A DNA stretch of 64,000 nucleotides, taken from the NCBI GenBank assembly GCA_017979445.1, contig CM030706.1, positions 6,489,595 through 6,553,594 on the forward strand. Direction: 5' to 3'. Positions 59,645-64,000 of the stretch are shown one piece after another. This DNA is from Akebia trifoliata. Its lineage: Eukaryota > Streptophyta > Magnoliopsida > Ranunculales > Lardizabalaceae. The position numbers were made by a program, and so were the translations under genes. The notes beneath the pieces were generated by a model. That model had not been told where the DNA came from. It worked only from the letters and a program-made list of their open reading frames with translations, and ran no database searches. Numbering within the stretch: the stretch's first letter is position 1; each line of letters opens with the position of its first letter.

Positions 59645-59973
59645 GTAAATCACTTTTGATGAGAAGTTTTGGAATATGCTGATTTTTTGTGAGGATGATC
59701 TCTACGGTGAAGAGATCATACTCACAAAAAATCAGCTCATTTTGAAATTTCTAACCCTAGTTTACAAGTAGAAGAATCGTGGACCATCCAATTTTTGTAA
59801 ATCACTTTTGATGGGGTTAGACGTTTTGGAATAGGCTGATTTTTGGTGAGGATGATTTCCTCATCATAGAGATCATCCTCACAAAAAATCAGCTCATTCC
59901 AAAGAGTCTAACTCATATTTTGAAAAATGTTTGGCATCAAATTGGCAAACTTTATGGCTGCTGAACCGTTCCC
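59645..59973. mobile_element. MITE array unit 11 (left end missing)
   Basis: Begins directly in the linker motif GTAAATCACTTTTGATG after TATATAT, so its left outer arm is absent. Two hairpins follow, then a right end GGCTGCTGAACCGTTCCC. Confidence 0.75.
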
Positions 59974-59985
59974 TATATATATATA

Positions 59986-60360
59986 GGGTCCCTTTCAGCA
60001 ACAAACATTTTGACAAACATTTTGGCAAAACATTTTTCAAAACATGAGTTAGAGGTTTTGGAATGAGCTGATTTTTGGTGAGGATGATCTCTACGGTGAG
60101 GAGATCATCCTCACCAAAAATCAGCTCATTCCAAAACTTCTAGCCCCATGTTTACAGGTTGAAAAATCGTGGACCGTCCATTTTTTATAAACCATTTTTG
60201 ATCGGTTAGAAGTTTTGGAATGGGCTGATTTTTGATGATGATGATCTCCTCACCGTAGAGATCATTCTCACCAAAAATCAGGCCATTCCAAAACCTGCAA
60301 CCCATATTTTGAAAAATGTTTGCCAAAATGTTTGTCAAAATGTTTGTTGCTGAACATTTC

Positions 60361-60362
<2 letters not shown>
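59986..60362. mobile_element. MITE array unit 12
   Basis: Starts GGGTCCCTTTCAGCAACAAA and ends TTTGTTGCTGAACATTTCCC. Hairpin 1 pairs GGAATGAGCTG with CAGCTCATTCC perfectly; hairpin 2 has GGAATGGGCTG facing CAGGCCATTCC. Confidence 0.88.

Positions 60363-60398
<36 letters not shown>
60363..60398. repeat. (AT)n linker, 36 bp
   Basis: Pure AT repeat between units 12 and 13. Confidence 0.97.
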
Positions 60399-60400
<2 letters not shown>

Positions 60401-60763
60401 GAAATGTTCAGCAACAAACATTTTGGCAAAATATTTTTCAAAACATGGGTTAGAGGTTTTGGAATGGGCTGATTTTTGGTGAGGATGATCTCTACAGTGA
60501 GGAGATCATCATCACCAAAAATCAGCCCATTCCAAAACTTCTAACCTCATAAAAAATGGTTTACAAAAAATGGACGGTCCACTATTTTTCAACTTGTAAA
60601 CTGGGGCTAGAAGTTTTGGAATGGGCTAATTTTTGGTGAGGATGATCTCCTCACCGTAAAGATCATACTCACCAAAAATCAGCCCATTCCAAAACCTCTA
60701 ACCCATGTTTTGAAAAATGTTTGCCAAAATATTTGTCAAAATGTTTGTTGCTGAACGGGATCC
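60399..60763. mobile_element. MITE array unit 13
   Basis: Starts GGGAAATGTTCAGCAACAAA and ends TTTGTTGCTGAACGGGATCC. Two near-perfect hairpins of the GGGCTG/CAGCCC type. Confidence 0.88.
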
Positions 60764-60777
60764 TGTATATATATATA

Positions 60778-61106
60778 GGGTCCCGTTTAACAACAAACAT
60801 TTTGGCAAAACATGGGTTAGAGGTTTTGGAATGGGCTGATTTTTGGTGAGGATGATCTCTACGGTGAGGAGATCATCCTCACCAAAAATCAGCCCATTCC
60901 AAAACTTTTAGCTCCAGTTTACAAGTTGAAAAATCGTGGATCGTCCATTTTTTGTAAACCATTTTTGATGGGTTTAGAAGTTTTGGAATTGGCTGATTTT
61001 TGGTGATGATGATCTCCTCACCGTATAGATCATCCTCACCAAAAATCAGCCCATTCCAAAACCTCTAACCAATGTTTTGAAAAATGTTTGTTGCTGAACA
61101 TTTCCC
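60778..61106. mobile_element. MITE array unit 14
   Basis: Starts GGGTCCCGTTTAACAACAAA and ends GTTGCTGAACATTTCCC. Two hairpins; the first, at about 60822-60908, is essentially perfect. Confidence 0.88.
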
Positions 61107-61110
61107 ATAC

Positions 61111-61470
61111 AAAGTTTGACAAAATCCTAGACAAAGTTGTCTTATATGGCTAACAAGTTTCAGAATGAGTTGATTTTTTGTGAGGATTATCCCTATAGTG
61201 ATTAGATCATCCTGACAAAAAATCAGCTAATTCTAAAACTTCTAATCCCATGAAAAATGGTTATAAATTAACAGTAAAAAATTGATGGTTTACGATTATT
61301 CAACTTATAAGCTAGGGTTATAAATTTCAAAATTAGCTGATTTTTTATGAGGTTCTCACCATAGAGATTATTCTCACAAAAAATCAGCCCATTCCGAATC
61401 TTTTAGCTCATATAAGATAAAATGCTTTGTCTAGAATATTGTCTAGGATTATATCAAAAGAAGGCTACCC
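61111..61470. mobile_element. MITE array unit 15 (decayed)
   Basis: Hairpin words AGTTGATTTTTTGTGAGGAT and outer arms TCCTAGACAAAG/CTTTGTCTAGA are visible. Left terminus is lost; the right ends GGCTACCC before TATATATATA. Confidence 0.65.
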
Positions 61471-61729
61471 TATATATATATGGGTCGGGTTCCGTAGACA
61501 CATAAAGCTACAACGTTTTTGTCTTATATGGTTAAAAAGATTCAAAATAGGCTGATTTTTGTGAGGATGATCTCTATGGTGAGGAAATCATCGTTGCAAA
61601 AAATCATCTCATTCCAAAACTTCTAACCCCATCAAAATTGATTTACAAAAATTGGATGTTCTAAAATTTTTCAACTTGTAAACATGGGGTTAGAAATTTC
61701 ATAGTAAGCTGATTTTTGGCAATGATGAT

Positions 61730-62681
61730 TGTAGGCACCAAAATTTTGAGGAGGCCTTTACAAATTTTTATAAATAAAAAATCCTTAATTTTATTAATGG
61801 GCCTCAAACCCAAATTGAGTCCATCCAATAGGAACGTGCCTCTTACAAGCCTGGATTTTGGGTTTTCGCAGATAAAACCCATGATCCAGTAAATACAAGT
61901 AATCCATACATTAAAATATTGGGCCTTACACCCAAACAAATGAGTTCGGCCCAATAATAATCTATAGAATCCTTGAAAATTGGATTTGGACAAATTTAGT
62001 TTTTTAAACAAATCAATTAAATCTCTTTAAGTTGGGGTATAATTGGAAAGCTAAATTACCTTTAAGTCTATAAATACAAGAGCCTCCCTCATTGAGAGGG
62101 TATCTAGATCACTTTATCTCAGAAGATAGAAGCTCTCCCTCTAGAGAAGAAGAAGCTCGCAAGCCCTCCTCTAGAGATAAAGGAAGGTTCTTCAGAGATC
62201 CGGACTCCGACTAAAAAGAATATTAAGCATAAAGCCCTTCTTTGGAAGTCAAGAAAACCTTCTCAGTCGATAAAGCGCAAAGCCCGGAGAGAAGAAAATT
62301 TACAGAAGCTTCTACAGAAAATCAAGCACAAAATAAAGCCAACATCAAAGCATCATTCTCAATCGATAAAGTGCGAAGCACGGAGAGAAGAAAACAAAGC
62401 CAACGTCAGAAGAAAACAAAGCGCGAAGCACGGACAGAAGCTTCTACAGAAGATCAAGCACAAAACAAAGCCAACGTCAAAGCATCATTCTCAATCGATA
62501 AAGCGCGAAGCACGGAGAGAAGAAAAGCTACATACATCATCATCACTATTATTTTTGTATTTGACTGTTAATCAGAGGAAACATTGAGATCTGTATCCAC
62601 TTTTCATCAAAAATCAATAAAATCATTTGCGATAATATTTCACAAATCTCGAGGTAGATCCGTTGAAATTTATTGTCGACA
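61730..62681 (+). mobile_element. Solo LTR (952 bp) with 5-bp target duplication
   Basis: Begins TGTAGGCACCAAAATTTTG and ends TTATTGTCGACA, flanked by identical ATGAT (61725-61729, 62682-62686). Promoter-like CTATAAATAC at 62068-62077 and a poly(A) signal AATAAA near 62616 place the transcript start and end inside it, as in an LTR read on +. A GCGAAGCACGGAGAGAAGAA-type unit is repeated between 62256 and 62525. No internal region remains, so it is a recombination product. Superfamily (gypsy likely) is inference. Confidence 0.9.
62256..62525. repeat. Tandem repeats in the transcribed part of the solo LTR
   Basis: About three copies, spaced roughly 105-125 bp, of TCGATAAAGCGCGAAGCACG plus AGAGAAGAAAA, separated by CTTCTACAGAAAATCAAGCA-type blocks. 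The forward frame stays open across them (62242-62571), giving repeats of SFSIDKARSTERRK; coding is not claimed. Confidence 0.85.
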
Positions 62682-62804
62682 ATGATCTCCTCACCATAGA
62701 GATCATCCTCACAAAAAATCAGCCCATTCCAAACATTTTTGCCCATATAAGACAAAACACGTTGTAGCTTTATGAGTAGCTTTATGTGTATACGGATCCT
62801 AATC

Positions 62805-62835
<31 letters not shown>

Positions 62836-63160
62836 TAAACAATGATTCTTCAAAATATTGGTTAGAAGTTTCGAATTGAGCCGATTTTTGGTGAGGATGA
62901 TTTTTATGATGAGCATATCATCCTCACAAAAAAATGAGCTCAATCTGAAATTTGTAACTACATCAAAACCGATTTAAAAATTATTGATAAAAAAATCAAT
63001 GGTCTACATTCTACATCATTTTTTATGGGGTTAGAAGTTTTAGATTGGATTGATTTTTTTTTTTAGGATGATCTTCTTATCATAGAGTTCATCCTTATAA
63101 AAATAAACTTTTAACCTATATTTTGAAAATTATTATTATTACATTATTTTTATGTATGTT
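62836..63160. mobile_element. MITE array unit 17 (decayed, last)
   Basis: Hairpins of the GATTGAGC type, more diverged, after an (AT)n tract (62805-62829). Ends near TTTTTATGTATGTTACATATATGG. Confidence 0.65.
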
Positions 63161-63178
63161 ACATATATGGGAAATGTG

Positions 63179-63205
63179 GAGAGAGAGAGAGAGAGAGAGA
63201 GAGAT
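63179..63205. repeat. (GA)n microsatellite
   Basis: About 27 bp of GA repeats just past the MITE array. Confidence 0.95.
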
Positions 63206-64000
63206 AGGTGGGGCCCATTTAACCATTTCCTATGTAGTACTTAGTGTGATGTAGATAGGTGGCATGGTAGTCTGTGCACACCCAAGTAAATCTGGCTAAT
63301 GTTGACCTAGAAAGAGTAAGGAGAACTTCGGTTTGAAGAGTTTGACTCAGTTTTCAACTTGGTTTGCACGCATGGGTTGCAAAACCCTAGGTCAAGGACA
63401 GACAAAATGGGTTCAAATCGAGGTCTAGATTTAGGGGTATTTCACTAATTTTGTTGTATCAAGCTGGTTTTAACTGACTTGGAAGCTTTCCATTTATTAG
63501 AGGTGTACTACTCTTGTTCTCTATATAGCAGACATGGTTAGCAAACTTAAGTAATCAAAATTAATTTAAATATGATGGGAAAGCCCATGTTTGGTTTTTC
63601 TCCAAGGCCCAGAAAATTAGGGTAATTTGACTCATGTCTTCTATGACCATATAATGCTCTTTTTCTCCTAATCAGTGTTTTTTATGCCTGAATCACCAGT
63701 TTAATATCCATATCTTTAAAACTTCTTGAGTCGACTCAATTTTATTGGATTTCGATGTGATTCAACCGTTAAACTTGATGGAACTAATGTGTCAACTTGA
63801 AAATGCACCAAATCAGATTAAAAACTTGACATAACTATTTGGTTATACATAATATTTTTGTGCAAAACAAAAACTTATCATGAGTTTTTGAGTGGATTGA
63901 CTTGTTGGGACATTTGAGTCGAGTCGAGTTGAGTTTTACAATGTTTGATTACCTTATTTTTCCAGCCATTATATTGAAAACATGTGTTATACAATGTTGC
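63206..64000. other. Unassigned end of window
   Basis: AT-rich, no coding exon or transposon recognised. Confidence 0.5.

Larger units (their letters stand above)
61482..62804. mobile_element. MITE array unit 16, split by a solo LTR
   Basis: Starts GGGTCGGGTTCCGTAGACAC. The left part runs to 61729; after the solo LTR and its duplication the second hairpin continues from 62687, and the right arm reads GTAGCTTTATGTGTATACGG. Removing 61730-62686 restores a normal unit of about 366 bp. Confidence 0.85.

Noticed and set aside
60399..60763. MITE hairpins as miRNA precursors
   Set aside because: Arms are near-perfect over 40 bp and belong to a repeat family, which fits siRNA-type transposon hairpins; no evidence for precise processing.
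62242..62571. 109-codon frame in the solo LTR as a protein gene
   Set aside because: It is made of tandem DNA repeats inside an LTR; no known protein resembles it.
54190..63160. CRISPR-like array of repeats and spacers
   Set aside because: Plant nuclear DNA; repeats are long palindromic transposons with (TA)n between them, not short repeats with unique spacers.

Overview
This is nuclear DNA from a flowering plant, not a microbe. The genes are split by GT-AG introns (one GC-AG), intergenic DNA is AT-rich, and plant transposons are everywhere: L1-type LINEs, Ty3/gypsy LTR elements, hAT and Harbinger-like elements, SINEs and MITEs. The proteins resemble broad-leaved angiosperm homologues. The very long, transposon-filled introns suggest a medium or large genome, possibly an early-diverging eudicot or magnoliid, but I cannot name the species.

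Three complete protein genes can be assembled by joining exons. (1) A sphingoid-base C4-hydroxylase (SBH1/SBH2 type) on + has exons at 3271-3492 and 20587-21144, separated by one phase-0 intron of about 17.1 kb. (2) A PMT2/PMT14-type Golgi methyltransferase on - has six coding exons between 23207 and 28566, plus a probable leader intron. It is tail-to-tail with the hydroxylase. (3) An NMCP1/CRWN1-type plant lamin-like nuclear coiled-coil protein on + has eight coding exons between 39386 and 51369. The three are ordinary housekeeping genes with no obvious shared pathway.

The giant hydroxylase intron is a layered transposon nest. It holds a minus-strand LINE at about 7.76-12.59 kb, itself inside remains of another LINE. 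That LINE is split by a 2.19-kb Harbinger-like element (7995-10183) carrying a captured fragment of a growth-regulating factor (GRF) gene with its QLQ domain. The intron also has a 1-kb 5'-truncated LINE with a perfect 19-bp target duplication, two small hAT-type MITEs, an unidentified inverted repeat family, a TRIM-like remnant and a further LINE fragment.

Between the methyltransferase and the nuclear coiled-coil gene (about 30-39 kb) lie three palindromic MITEs and a deleted gypsy element with both LTRs, primer-binding site, gag remnant and target duplication. The first long intron of the coiled-coil gene holds a MITE and a LINE fragment.

The most unusual region is 54.2-63.2 kb: about 17 MITE-like units in a chain, joined by (TA)n tracts. 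Most contain two near-perfect internal hairpins that are reverse complements of each other, giving palindromes at two scales. In several hairpins the two arms have changed together. Two larger units share only the termini and have (GA)n-bearing cores. One unit is split by a 952-bp solo LTR with a 5-bp target duplication. No tRNA or rRNA gene was recognised, and CRISPR arrays are neither expected nor seen.
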